Virus record (IMG/VR): IMGVR_UViG_3300042879_003433
Coordinates: 1-21,715 of that record
DNA length: 21,715 bases
Direction: 5' to 3' (one strand)
From: a virus
This document shows positions 1 through 4,244 of this stretch, in pieces. The notes under the pieces were generated by a model that was not told the origin of the DNA, searched no databases, and saw only the letters and a list, made by a program, of their open reading frames with translations. The stretch's first letter is position 1. The number at the start of each line of letters is the position of its first letter. Position numbers and translations under genes: made by a program.

Positions 1-219
1 AACACCAGACAACACTACTGCCGCCAGCCTGTGCTGTCCGTCGATCAGGTTGCCGTCCACCGACATTGCAATCGGCTCGTGAGTGTCAACCCATCGGCCT
101 GCTCGCATGTCTGCCGCGAGCGTGTCAACGTATGTTTTTCGTCGCTTGCGATTGCCCGCCATGCGACTGAGAATGCTTTCCGCCTCTGGTGGCGAAATAA
201 AACGCCTGCTGATGTTCAT
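1..219 (-). CDS. ParB-like nuclease/sulfiredoxin-fold protein, N-terminal part (truncated by window edge)
   Basis: The reading frame opens at ATG 219 and is still open at base 1, giving 73 codons with the C-terminus outside the window. The start follows AAAGGA at about 7 nt. The visible part begins MNISRRFISPPEAESIL, continues with YVDTLAADMRAGRW, and carries the signature DGNLIDGQHRLAAVVLSG. A 'DGqHRLaA' box after a short hydrophobic strand is typical of ParB/Spo0J N-terminal-like domains, which occur in plasmid partition proteins and in many phage DNA-binding or DNA-modifying proteins. It is the most downstream gene of the left minus-strand arm and sits behind two copies of the GCAAGGTGC motif. 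Without the C-terminus I cannot say whether a DNA-binding, nuclease or methyltransferase domain follows. A role in early or replication functions is inference. Confidence 0.75.
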   Translation of the reverse strand, partial: MNISRRFISPPEAESILSRMAGNRKRRKTYVDTLAADMRAGRWVDTHEPIAMSVDGNLIDGQHRLAAVVLSGV

Positions 220-270
220 CGCCCTGTCCTTTCTGCACCTTGCAAAAACTGCCCCGCACCTTGCGAGGCT

Positions 271-426
271 TCATTTATCAAACCACCCCCGGCAATCATC
301 TGCAATGCGGATCAGGCATTCAGAGCGTGTCTCTGCCCATGCTTTTAGGCCTGGCCATTCAGCGCACCAAATGCAGCGAAAGGCCTTGCGCGTGCGATTA
401 ACGTGAGTGTGGGTGGAAAAGGTCAT
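271..426 (-). CDS. Small zinc-knuckle-like protein, 51 aa
   Basis: This short frame starts at ATG 426, 9 nt after AGGAG. Its start overlaps the stop of the upstream gene as ATGA, which supports translational coupling. The product is basic at the N-terminus (VNRTRKAF) and has a C-x2-C pair in FRCIWCAEW, followed by a second cysteine pair spaced C-x7-C (C37 and C45). The four cysteines could bind one zinc ion. The 'RCIWC' opening resembles small phage proteins of the 'RC.WCGE' kind, but the usual continuation of that family is not present, so it may be a degenerate or shortened member. Function is unknown. Confidence 0.6.
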   Translation of the reverse strand: MTFSTHTHVNRTRKAFRCIWCAEWPGLKAWAETRSECLIRIADDCRGWFDK

Positions 427-743
427 TGTTTCGGCTCCTGAAGTTTCCGAAACTCATTTGTTGGACTTTGTGGCTCATCACCCTCCGCCAATGCCAACGC
501 CTCACGCATCCGCTGCAGGATGTCGGTAGGAAGTGGGCCGACGTAGGCGACGATGTCCCATGCCGCAAAGTGCCCTTGCGTGCTCCAGAATTGGCCGTTC
601 GTAAAATACGCAGTGCCGGCGTTAAATGTGCCAATCTCCATCCATTGTTTGTGTCCATCGGAAAGTGTCGACCACAAATACACACGCTCTCCGCTGCGGT
701 CACGATACACGCCGGGCCTGTCAATTCGGAATTCGGTTGTCAT
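423..743 (-). CDS. Hypothetical phage protein with 'RPGVYRDRSG' motif, 106 aa
   Basis: The ATG at 743 overlaps the TAA of the upstream membrane-protein gene (TAATG). The three extra codons upstream would need a weak alternative start, so I chose this ATG. The product begins with a beta-rich segment, FRIDRPGVYRDRSGERVYLW, of the 'R.G.Y..R.G..' kind that recurs in short phage proteins. A second half follows with ILQRMREALALAEGDE and a charged, Gln- and Pro-rich tail. There is no signal peptide, membrane segment or obvious catalytic motif. The gene is coupled on both sides, to the 62-aa membrane protein and to the 51-aa zinc-knuckle gene. Existence is well supported; the role is not known. Confidence 0.75.
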   Translation of the reverse strand: MTTEFRIDRPGVYRDRSGERVYLWSTLSDGHKQWMEIGTFNAGTAYFTNGQFWSTQGHFAAWDIVAYVGPLPTDILQRMREALALAEGDEPQSPTNEFRKLQEPKQ

Positions 744-931
744 TATTCGCAATCCCCTTCCTGTAATTTCAGCATCTCGCTAAGCTCGAAAACCCAGTAC
801 TGATAATACTCCATGACGCCGGCCACTGCTCCACACGCCAGAAACACAGGTAGAGACAACACAGAGGCCAAGACTAAAGCCCACTTTGGCCAGCGGCGAA
901 AAAACGGGGTCAGGTCATCTCGTGTTCTCAT
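743..931 (-). CDS. Small single-pass membrane protein, 62 aa
   Basis: The start at ATG 931 is fixed by an almost perfect Shine-Dalgarno sequence, GGAGGTGAT. Longer upstream readings have no such site. The layout is a basic N-terminus (MRTRDDLTPFFRRWPKW), then a hydrophobic helix of about 22 residues (ALVLASVLSLPVFLACGAVAG), then an acidic C-terminus (MEYYQYWVFELSEMLKLQEG). The positive-inside rule predicts the N-terminus in the cytoplasm. Size and topology fit a small phage membrane protein such as a superinfection or host-takeover factor, or a holin-like peptide, but nothing sequence-specific identifies it. It lies directly behind a strongly structured intergenic element and is coupled to the next gene through TAATG. 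Confidence 0.7.
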   Translation of the reverse strand: MRTRDDLTPFFRRWPKWALVLASVLSLPVFLACGAVAGVMEYYQYWVFELSEMLKLQEGDCE

Positions 932-951
932 CTCATCACCTCCATAAAAAC

Positions 952-1044
952 AACCCGCAGAGCCGATCATCGGTCGATGGGGATCGGCCATCCAGTGTGA
1001 CTCAGCCACACCTGCACGCGGTCCGTGTGCTGCCTGCGGGGGTT
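952..1044 (-). other. Cloverleaf-like structured intergenic element
   Basis: The gap between the 90-aa gene and the 62-aa membrane gene holds four nested or adjacent inverted repeats. The outer arms are AACCCGCAG (952-960) and CTGCGGG plus TT (1034-1044, with a two-base bulge). Inside are GCCGATC/GATCGGC (962-968/982-988), GTGTG/CACAC (995-999/1007-1011, 7-nt loop) and GCACGCG/CGTGTGC (1014-1020/1024-1030, 3-nt loop, one G-T wobble). Read on the minus strand, the outer stem is followed by GTTTTTAT and then by the GGAGGTGAT ribosome site of the next gene. It could be an oversized terminator, an attenuator or a structured leader. No tRNA T-loop sequence is present. The pairing was found by eye and not by energy calculation. 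Confidence 0.45.
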
Positions 1045-1054
1045 TTGTTGTTGT

Positions 1055-1327
1055 TCAGTTGGCCTCGATGATCTCCACAAAGCCGAGTGAGACCACGCCG
1101 CCCAACAGCCGCAGAATGCCGACTGAGTGGAGATCTTCAATATTCGGCTGGAGTTTGCTGCCACCAAACCAAAGCGAAAATGATTCACCCACATTGCCCC
1201 GCAAAACGTCGGGCTCCGCAACGATCACGCGGGCCAGTTCCTTCGCGCTCTCAAGGTCGGTTTTGCACTCAATCACCACGTCGTCCATCGGGAAACGTGC
1301 AATCACAAGAAACGTGTCTGCCTGCAT
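1055..1327 (-). CDS. Hypothetical protein, 90 aa (possible longer form from ATG 1540)
   Basis: I chose ATG 1327 because GGAG lies 8 nt upstream. The product is an acidic alpha/beta protein. An opening strand, TFLVIARFPMDDVVIEC, is followed by an amphipathic helix (LESAKELARVIVAEPDV) and a hydrophobic C-terminal strand pair (VGILRLLGGVVSLGFVEIIE). No family is recognised. The same frame stays open upstream to ATG 1540, which overlaps the stop of the 22-aa micropeptide as ATGA. That alternative would add 71 residues of irregular composition and give 161 aa. Both starts are plausible; the shorter is preferred because the extension does not look protein-like. The gene ends just before the structured element at 952-1044. 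Confidence 0.6.
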   Translation of the reverse strand: MQADTFLVIARFPMDDVVIECKTDLESAKELARVIVAEPDVLRGNVGESFSLWFGGSKLQPNIEDLHSVGILRLLGGVVSLGFVEIIEAN

Positions 1328-1536
1328 AGTTCCACTCCAAGAAAGGAAGAAATCCCTGTTCCCGTCAATTGGCACTGCAGACAGGGGGCTGCAGTCGATA
1401 GCGTCATGCGAGCTTGCCGAGGCTCTGGCGGGTTGCCTCCGGATCGGGTATCCACAGCCCCACTGGGTAACTGCCGCGGAGTCCTCACGTGTTGCCAACC
1501 GGGTGGCATTCTGCCGGGTGTCCGGCCCGGCAAAGT

Positions 1537-1605
1537 TCATTGTGCAAAGAATGCACCGACCAAAAGAATCACGATTGCCAAAGCTGCCGCTGCTGCTGGT
1601 TCCAT
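1537..1605 (-). CDS. Membrane micropeptide, 22 aa
   Basis: A very short frame opens at ATG 1605 exactly 6 nt after AAGGAGG, one of the strongest ribosome-binding sites in the window. The peptide starts MEPAAAAALAIV and continues ILLVGAFFAQ, which is an almost pure transmembrane helix with one acidic residue near the N-terminus and no loops. Its TGA overlaps an in-frame ATG of the next frame (ATGA). It could be a real small membrane protein or a leader peptide whose translation controls the downstream 90-aa gene. A GCAAGGTGC motif lies 27 nt upstream of the ATG. The strong ribosome site combined with a clean hydrophobic helix is the case for it; the length alone would not support a call. Confidence 0.5.
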   Translation of the reverse strand: MEPAAAAALAIVILLVGAFFAQ

Positions 1606-1632
1606 TGTCCGCCTCCTTGCTTGTCGTGGCCT

Positions 1633-1641
1633 GCACCTTGC
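1633..1641 (-). promoter_or_regulatory. GCAAGGTGC motif upstream of the micropeptide
   Basis: This is one of four exact minus-strand copies of GCAAGGTGC in the left 3 kb. It ends 27 nt before ATG 1605. The other copies precede the 165-aa gene (2824-2832) and the ParB-like gene (235-243 and 256-264). A shared operator, a promoter part or a ribosome standby site are all possible; which one is not shown by the sequence. Confidence 0.4.
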
Positions 1642-1681
1642 GGGCCGATGGTCAGACGATAACCGGAGACTGTTGCGGAAG

Positions 1682-2005
1682 TCAAGAGGGATCGGCCGGA
1701 TTTTTGGAATCGGTCCAGTCTGCACCGGTGGCCGCGTCTGCGTCTGCAACAGACTGCGCGTACTCCGCCGCGCCTTCCAGCGCTCCGGCATGATAGGCTT
1801 CCAGTTTCGCCTTCATGCTCTCGGACCAGCCATCTTGGTTGGCCTCAGCGTCTTCGTCAAACAGCCGGACAACGCCACAGACACCCACATCGTTAATCAG
1901 CCAGCTATCCCAGCCACCATCCGGCGTGCCGCTGTCGCCGGAGTCCCAGCACTGCGCCCTGGCGTCCGTGTGTCCCATTTCGCGGATTTGTTCGATTGTC
2001 TTCAT
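1682..2005 (-). CDS. Acidic hypothetical protein, 107 aa
   Basis: Two in-frame ATGs lie at 2011 and 2005. The GGAG site is only 2 nt from the first but 8 nt from the second, so I chose 2005, giving MKTIEQIREMGHTDARAQCW. The protein is strongly acidic: a Gly/Asp/Trp-rich segment (DSGDSGTPDGGWDSWL), a beta segment (VGVCGVVRLFDEDAEANQDGW), and a helical, Ala-rich and acidic C-terminus (LEAYHAGALEGAAEYAQSVA). No domain is recognised. The high negative charge and small size would suit a DNA-mimic or an inhibitor of a host DNA-binding protein, but that is speculation. It follows the 60-aa zinc-binding gene and precedes the micropeptide, all on the same strand. Confidence 0.65.
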   Translation of the reverse strand: MKTIEQIREMGHTDARAQCWDSGDSGTPDGGWDSWLINDVGVCGVVRLFDEDAEANQDGWSESMKAKLEAYHAGALEGAAEYAQSVADADAATGADWTDSKNPADPS

Positions 2006-2031
2006 CGCCATCACTCCAAAAAATCGTGAAA

Positions 2032-2051
2032 GAAAAACCCAGGCCGGTGTC
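2032..2051 (-). repeat. Degenerate copy of the terminator 3' half
   Basis: On the minus strand this reads GACACCGGCCTGGGTTTTTC, beginning within the stop codon of the 60-aa zinc-binding gene. It closely matches the loop and 3' arm of the intrinsic terminator at 2247-2272 (GAGACCGGCCCGGGG then TTTTTC). The left arm of a hairpin is missing here, so it probably terminates poorly. The two copies flank the 60-aa gene. Confidence 0.4.
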
Positions 2052-2232
2052 AATCCGCGTCCGCATTTTTCTGCCGCTCGCCCCTGCCGCCGCAACGGTC
2101 GCAGGGGTCGCTGGCGTACATGTGATCCACATCGATGCGGAAATCGTCTAGCCTTCCCGGGCCGTTGCATTTGTCGCACAGCAGATATCCGAGGTGGTCG
2201 ACCACCTTGCCGCTGTAGTCTGGCTTTCGCAT
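2050..2232 (-). CDS. DnaJ-type CxxC zinc-binding small protein, 60 aa
   Basis: The start at ATG 2232 lies 9 nt after AGGAG. The product contains two cysteine pairs, LLCDKCNGPGRL and DPCDRCGGRGER, spaced about 23 residues apart. The second has the exact C-x2-C-x-G-x-G form of the DnaJ/HSP40 zinc-finger repeat, and the first is a near copy. Together they can coordinate one zinc ion. Phages and bacteria encode many such stand-alone zinc modules; no activity can be assigned. The gene starts directly after an intrinsic terminator whose U-tract runs into the ribosome site, and its stop touches a degenerate copy of that terminator. It therefore looks like a self-contained cassette. No membrane segment or signal peptide is present. 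Confidence 0.65.
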   Translation of the reverse strand: MRKPDYSGKVVDHLGYLLCDKCNGPGRLDDFRIDVDHMYASDPCDRCGGRGERQKNADAD

Positions 2233-2246
2233 GTGTGCTACTCCTG

Positions 2247-2272
2247 AAAAACCCCGGGCCGGTCTCCCGGGG
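2247..2272 (-). terminator. Intrinsic (rho-independent) terminator
   Basis: On the minus strand, CCCCGGG, the loop AGACCGG and CCCGGGG are followed by TTTTT. This is a perfect 7-bp GC stem with a 7-nt loop and a U-tract. It lies 18 bases past the stop of the 165-aa gene. The U-tract is followed at once by CAGGAG, the ribosome site of the next gene, so read-through or attenuation could set expression of the downstream genes. Confidence 0.85.
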
Positions 2273-2290
2273 CTGGCCCTGTGACCACTG

Positions 2291-2788
2291 TCAGACGAGC
2301 GGAGCAAACCCCTGTGCTGTCCAGCGGGTAACGTCTTTGGGGTCTCCCAGTTCCACTACAACCGCCCAGTCTCCATTATGCCACATCCAGCTTGTAGCAG
2401 CCGGTCGCCCAGTCTTGTGATAAACCAGCCGTGCCAATCGGCGGTAATCGTCCGCCTGAAACCCCTCGTGCTCCGTCTGCATCTTGTGCACCATCCGAAA
2501 GCGGATGCGAGCGTTTTCCTGCCTGATTTCCTGCTCTGCCCAATAGTCAGCATTTTCCGCCAAGCTTTTGATTTTGCGGGCATTGCGGCTGCTGCCAAAA
2601 ATGTTCTTTGATGCACACACGCAACCAATTTCCAACACGTCCCCAGTGCCGTTGCCGTCAGCGTCTTCCAATTCAATTGCGATCGCTCGCTCAAGAACTC
2701 CGTTTCCGCAGCAGTCGCATGGGCGAGACGCTTCAACAGTTCCGCGGATTTTGCAGTTTTGGCCTTTGTAAGTCAGTCGTGTCTTCAT
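2291..2788 (-). CDS. Cys-rich putative zinc-binding protein, 165 aa
   Basis: The start at ATG 2788 follows AAGGGG by 8 nt. The N-terminal 60 residues form a beta-rich module with two cysteine pairs: RPCDCCGNGVLERAIAIEL and then EIGCVCASKNIFG. 'C-x2-CG ... L.R.. ... G..CA.K' is a pattern seen in small phage and bacterial proteins that bind zinc with a split site. A helical, Arg/Glu-rich middle follows (SRNARKIKSLAENADYWAEQ, ENARIRFRMVHKMQ). The C-terminus is aromatic (SWMWHNGDWAVVVELGDP). No catalytic motif is seen. It is the first gene of the left minus-strand arm, with a GCAAGGTGC motif 35 nt upstream and an intrinsic terminator just downstream, so it may form its own transcription unit. Confidence 0.75.
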   Translation of the reverse strand: MKTRLTYKGQNCKIRGTVEASRPCDCCGNGVLERAIAIELEDADGNGTGDVLEIGCVCASKNIFGSSRNARKIKSLAENADYWAEQEIRQENARIRFRMVHKMQTEHEGFQADDYRRLARLVYHKTGRPAATSWMWHNGDWAVVVELGDPKDVTRWTAQGFAPLV

Positions 2789-3208
2789 CTCTCAGCCCCT
2801 TGCTTTTCGTTGTCCTGTCTTCCGCACCTTGCGTCCGACGGGTGAATCTTAGCTGATTATCGTTCTGTGTCCAGTCTGCTCTTCAGAGAATCTGAAGGAT
2901 TTTCGGAATTCGCGGGAAACACGGGGTCCGCCAACGTGCTCCCGGTACTCCTGCACGGCGAGGATTATTCTCATGCGTCTCTCGGTTGAAAAAGTGCGGA
3001 AGTCCGGATTTTTGCGCGCATCGCCCAGCGCCGGCAGCATAAGTAATACCGGGAATCCTCGAAGATTCTTCGTCACCAGCCGCTCATTCCGGGTAGCTCT
3101 CCAAATAGACACCGCTGACAAATTGCTGACAAATCGCTGAAACGGCGATGAAACGGTCGTCGCTTGTGATCCGTTTCGCGTAGCTCTTCAGATAAGGAGC
3201 ATCATCAC
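2789..3208. promoter_or_regulatory. Divergent control region, rich in repeats
   Basis: This 420-bp stretch separates the leftward 165-aa gene from the rightward 87-aa gene, so promoters for both probably lie here. It holds a GCAAGGTGC motif (2824-2832) and two palindromes: CTTCAGA-GAA-TCTGAAG (2881-2897) and CGAAGA-T-TCTTCG (3060-3072). It also holds four tandem 11-bp units (3114-3157), a GAAACGG/CCGTTTC hairpin (3150-3156/3171-3177) and a 15-bp direct repeat (3093-3107 and 3180-3194). I could not find a convincing sigma-70 promoter on either strand. A TTG-started minus frame covering 2849-3121 exists but lacks a good ribosome site and begins inside the repeats, so it is not called as a gene. 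Confidence 0.45.
3114..3157 (+). repeat. Four tandem 11-bp units (iteron- or operator-like)
   Basis: The units are GCTGACAAATT, GCTGACAAATC, GCTGAAACGGC and GATGAAACGGT, head to tail with no spacers. The first two differ by one base, and the last two share GAAACGG. An 11-bp period places each unit on the same face of the helix, as expected for a protein that binds cooperatively. They end 51 bp before the start codon of the plus-strand gene. Confidence 0.6.
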
Positions 3209-3472
3209 ATGGGAAACCTCGAAGGCTTTGACGCCCGAATTCACGACGCCATTTTGTCCCGCGAACTAGACATTGCCCACGCCAAAGCCATCGACGCCAT
3301 TTTGGATGGCGGCGAGGAAGTCGCCGCCGCAATCAATCACGCACTGGAGGACATGTGTAAAAAGTCATCCGGAGCAATCCAGACGATCTCGCTGTTCGCC
3401 CGCCTCGGCTTCCTTTACACGCTCCACAGCGGAATCATGCCCGGTATGAGCATAGGAGATCCGGAAGAGTAG
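3209..3472 (+). CDS. Hypothetical helical protein, 87 aa (only plus-strand gene)
   Basis: The start at ATG 3209 lies 10 nt after AAGGAG. The product is mainly helical: EGFDARIHDAILSRELDIAH, then AKAIDAILDGGEEVAAAINHAL, a single Cys in EDMCKK, a hydrophobic stretch (AIQTISLFARLGFLYTLHSG) and a short acidic tail. The hydrophobic stretch is amphipathic and not a clear membrane span. No family is recognised. It is the only gene transcribed rightward, it follows a repeat-rich control region, and it faces the end of the structural operon across two hairpins. That placement suits a regulator or an independently expressed accessory (moron) gene. This is inference from context only. Confidence 0.7.
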   Translation: MGNLEGFDARIHDAILSRELDIAHAKAIDAILDGGEEVAAAINHALEDMCKKSSGAIQTISLFARLGFLYTLHSGIMPGMSIGDPEE

Positions 3473-3473
3473 C

Positions 3474-3511
3474 CGCCACAAATCGTGTGGCGTCGCCACA
3501 AATCGCGTGGT
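3474..3511. repeat. Two tandem 20-bp hairpin repeats between convergent genes
   Basis: GCCACAAATCGTGTGGC (3475-3491) is a 6-bp stem with a 5-nt loop, extended to 7 bp by C3474-G3492. It is repeated after exactly 20 bp as GCCACAAATCGCGTGG (3495-3510), whose stem has one mismatch. The pair fills the 41-bp gap between the ends of the rightward 87-aa gene and the leftward structural operon. Neither strand has a U-tract, so it is either a non-canonical bidirectional terminator or an RNA-stabilising 3' end. Confidence 0.55.
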
Positions 3512-3513
3512 GG

Positions 3514-3687
3514 TCAGTCCACCGCCGCCACGTCCCACGCCCGCGGATCTGCAGCCCGCTCGTTTTCCGCCACCATCGCCGCCGCCTCGCCCTGCAGGCG
3601 CTGCAGTTCTGCAGACTCAACAGCCATCACCTGCGAGAGCATGACAGCCAAGCTTACGACGATCGACACCACAGCCAGTTCGCTCAT
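3514..3687 (-). CDS. Small single-pass membrane protein with coiled-coil tail, 57 aa
   Basis: The ATG at 3687 overlaps the TGA of the methyltransferase gene (ATGA), which is the main reason to call it. The N-terminal hydrophobic helix, LAVVSIVVSLAVMLSQVMAV, is followed by a charged helical segment (SAELQRLQGEAAAMVAENER) and ends RAWDVAAVD. The design, a membrane anchor plus a short coiled coil, is like phage i-spanins or holin-type proteins in miniature. At 57 aa it is short for an i-spanin and no o-spanin partner is seen. It is the last gene of the structural operon. Existence is moderately supported; function is open. It could also anchor the preceding enzymes to the membrane. Confidence 0.6.
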   Translation of the reverse strand: MSELAVVSIVVSLAVMLSQVMAVESAELQRLQGEAAAMVAENERAADPRAWDVAAVD

Positions 3688-4244
3688 TTTCGCACCCACC
3701 AAATCCGGGTATTCGCCGCCACCTGATGCCGCCCGCCAAACTGCCGCTGTACAGCGTCCATCACGCCAGGATCTGCGGACCAATAGTCGTGCCCGCACAG
3801 CGTACCACCCTCGCGAAGCAGCGGCCACCAAGCCTGACAGTCGGCCATCACCTCCGCCGCGTTGTGGTTGCCGTCCACAAAAACGCTGTCCACCTGCCCC
3901 GCCAATCCCTGCTGCATCAGTTGCCGCGCCACATCGACGCTGTACGTCTCCAGCAGCTCCACCCGTGCCAATGTCAGGTCGTGAATCATTTGGATCGTGA
4001 GTTGGCGCACGCCCTGCACCCACGGGACCGGGATGGCGTGCCCCTCGTTTGCGTCTACCGCAATCACCCGCGCCGGCTGCTGCAGCCCCGCGCACGTCGC
4101 CCAAAGACTCCGCCCGCAAAACGTGCCCACCTCAACGTGCACGCGGCTCTGTGCCAGTTGGTAACACAGCCAGCCTAATTCCGTCGGCCACATTTCGCCG
4201 GGAATGCGGTATGCAATCCCCATTGCTGTCCCGTGGTCTACCAT
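3684..4244 (-). CDS. Class I SAM-dependent methyltransferase, 186 aa
   Basis: This is predicted to transfer a methyl group from S-adenosylmethionine to an unknown acceptor. Motif I is VHVEVGTFCGRS (about residues 36-46), the ribose-binding acidic residue is in VIAVD (D64), the motif IV region is VDSVFVDGNHNAAEV (118-132), and motif V/VI is LLREGGTLCGHDYW. 'VFVDGnH...v..D...W..LL..GG...GHDY' is the pattern of the Methyltransf_24-type group, often found in glycan and small-molecule modification loci rather than in DNA methylases. No DNA-methylase catalytic motif (NPPY, DPPY or PCQ) is present. GGAGG lies 10 nt upstream of ATG 4244; a TTG at 4250 is the alternative start. The gene overlaps the phosphoribosyltransferase-HAD gene by 7 nt and is coupled to the downstream membrane protein, so the three are probably made together. 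Confidence 0.85.
   Translation of the reverse strand: MVDHGTAMGIAYRIPGEMWPTELGWLCYQLAQSRVHVEVGTFCGRSLWATCAGLQQPARVIAVDANEGHAIPVPWVQGVRQLTIQMIHDLTLARVELLETYSVDVARQLMQQGLAGQVDSVFVDGNHNAAEVMADCQAWWPLLREGGTLCGHDYWSADPGVMDAVQRQFGGRHQVAANTRIWWVRK

Noticed and set aside
31-406. Two plus-strand frames at the left edge
   Set aside because: They lie opposite the ParB-like and zinc-knuckle genes, which have ribosome sites and recognisable motifs. The plus frames have a random composition.
952-1044. A tRNA in the cloverleaf-like block
   Set aside because: Although four stems form and one arm has a 5-bp stem with a 7-nt loop, there is no TTC-A T-loop sequence on either strand, the last arm has a 3-nt loop, and the outer stem has a bulge.
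1303-1533. A 76-aa minus-strand frame overlapping the 90-aa gene
   Set aside because: TTG start without ribosome site, Pro/Arg/Thr-rich irregular composition, and out of frame with the better-supported gene at 1055-1327.
1059-2420. Long plus-strand frames opposite the left-arm genes
   Set aside because: They lack ribosome sites and are Arg/Ser/Pro/Cys-rich in the way antisense frames of GC-rich genes usually are.
2849-3121. A 90-aa minus-strand frame in the control region
   Set aside because: It starts at a TTG inside the tandem repeats without a good ribosome site, spans two palindromes and has no family resemblance. A shorter ATG form of 41 residues has only a weak site.
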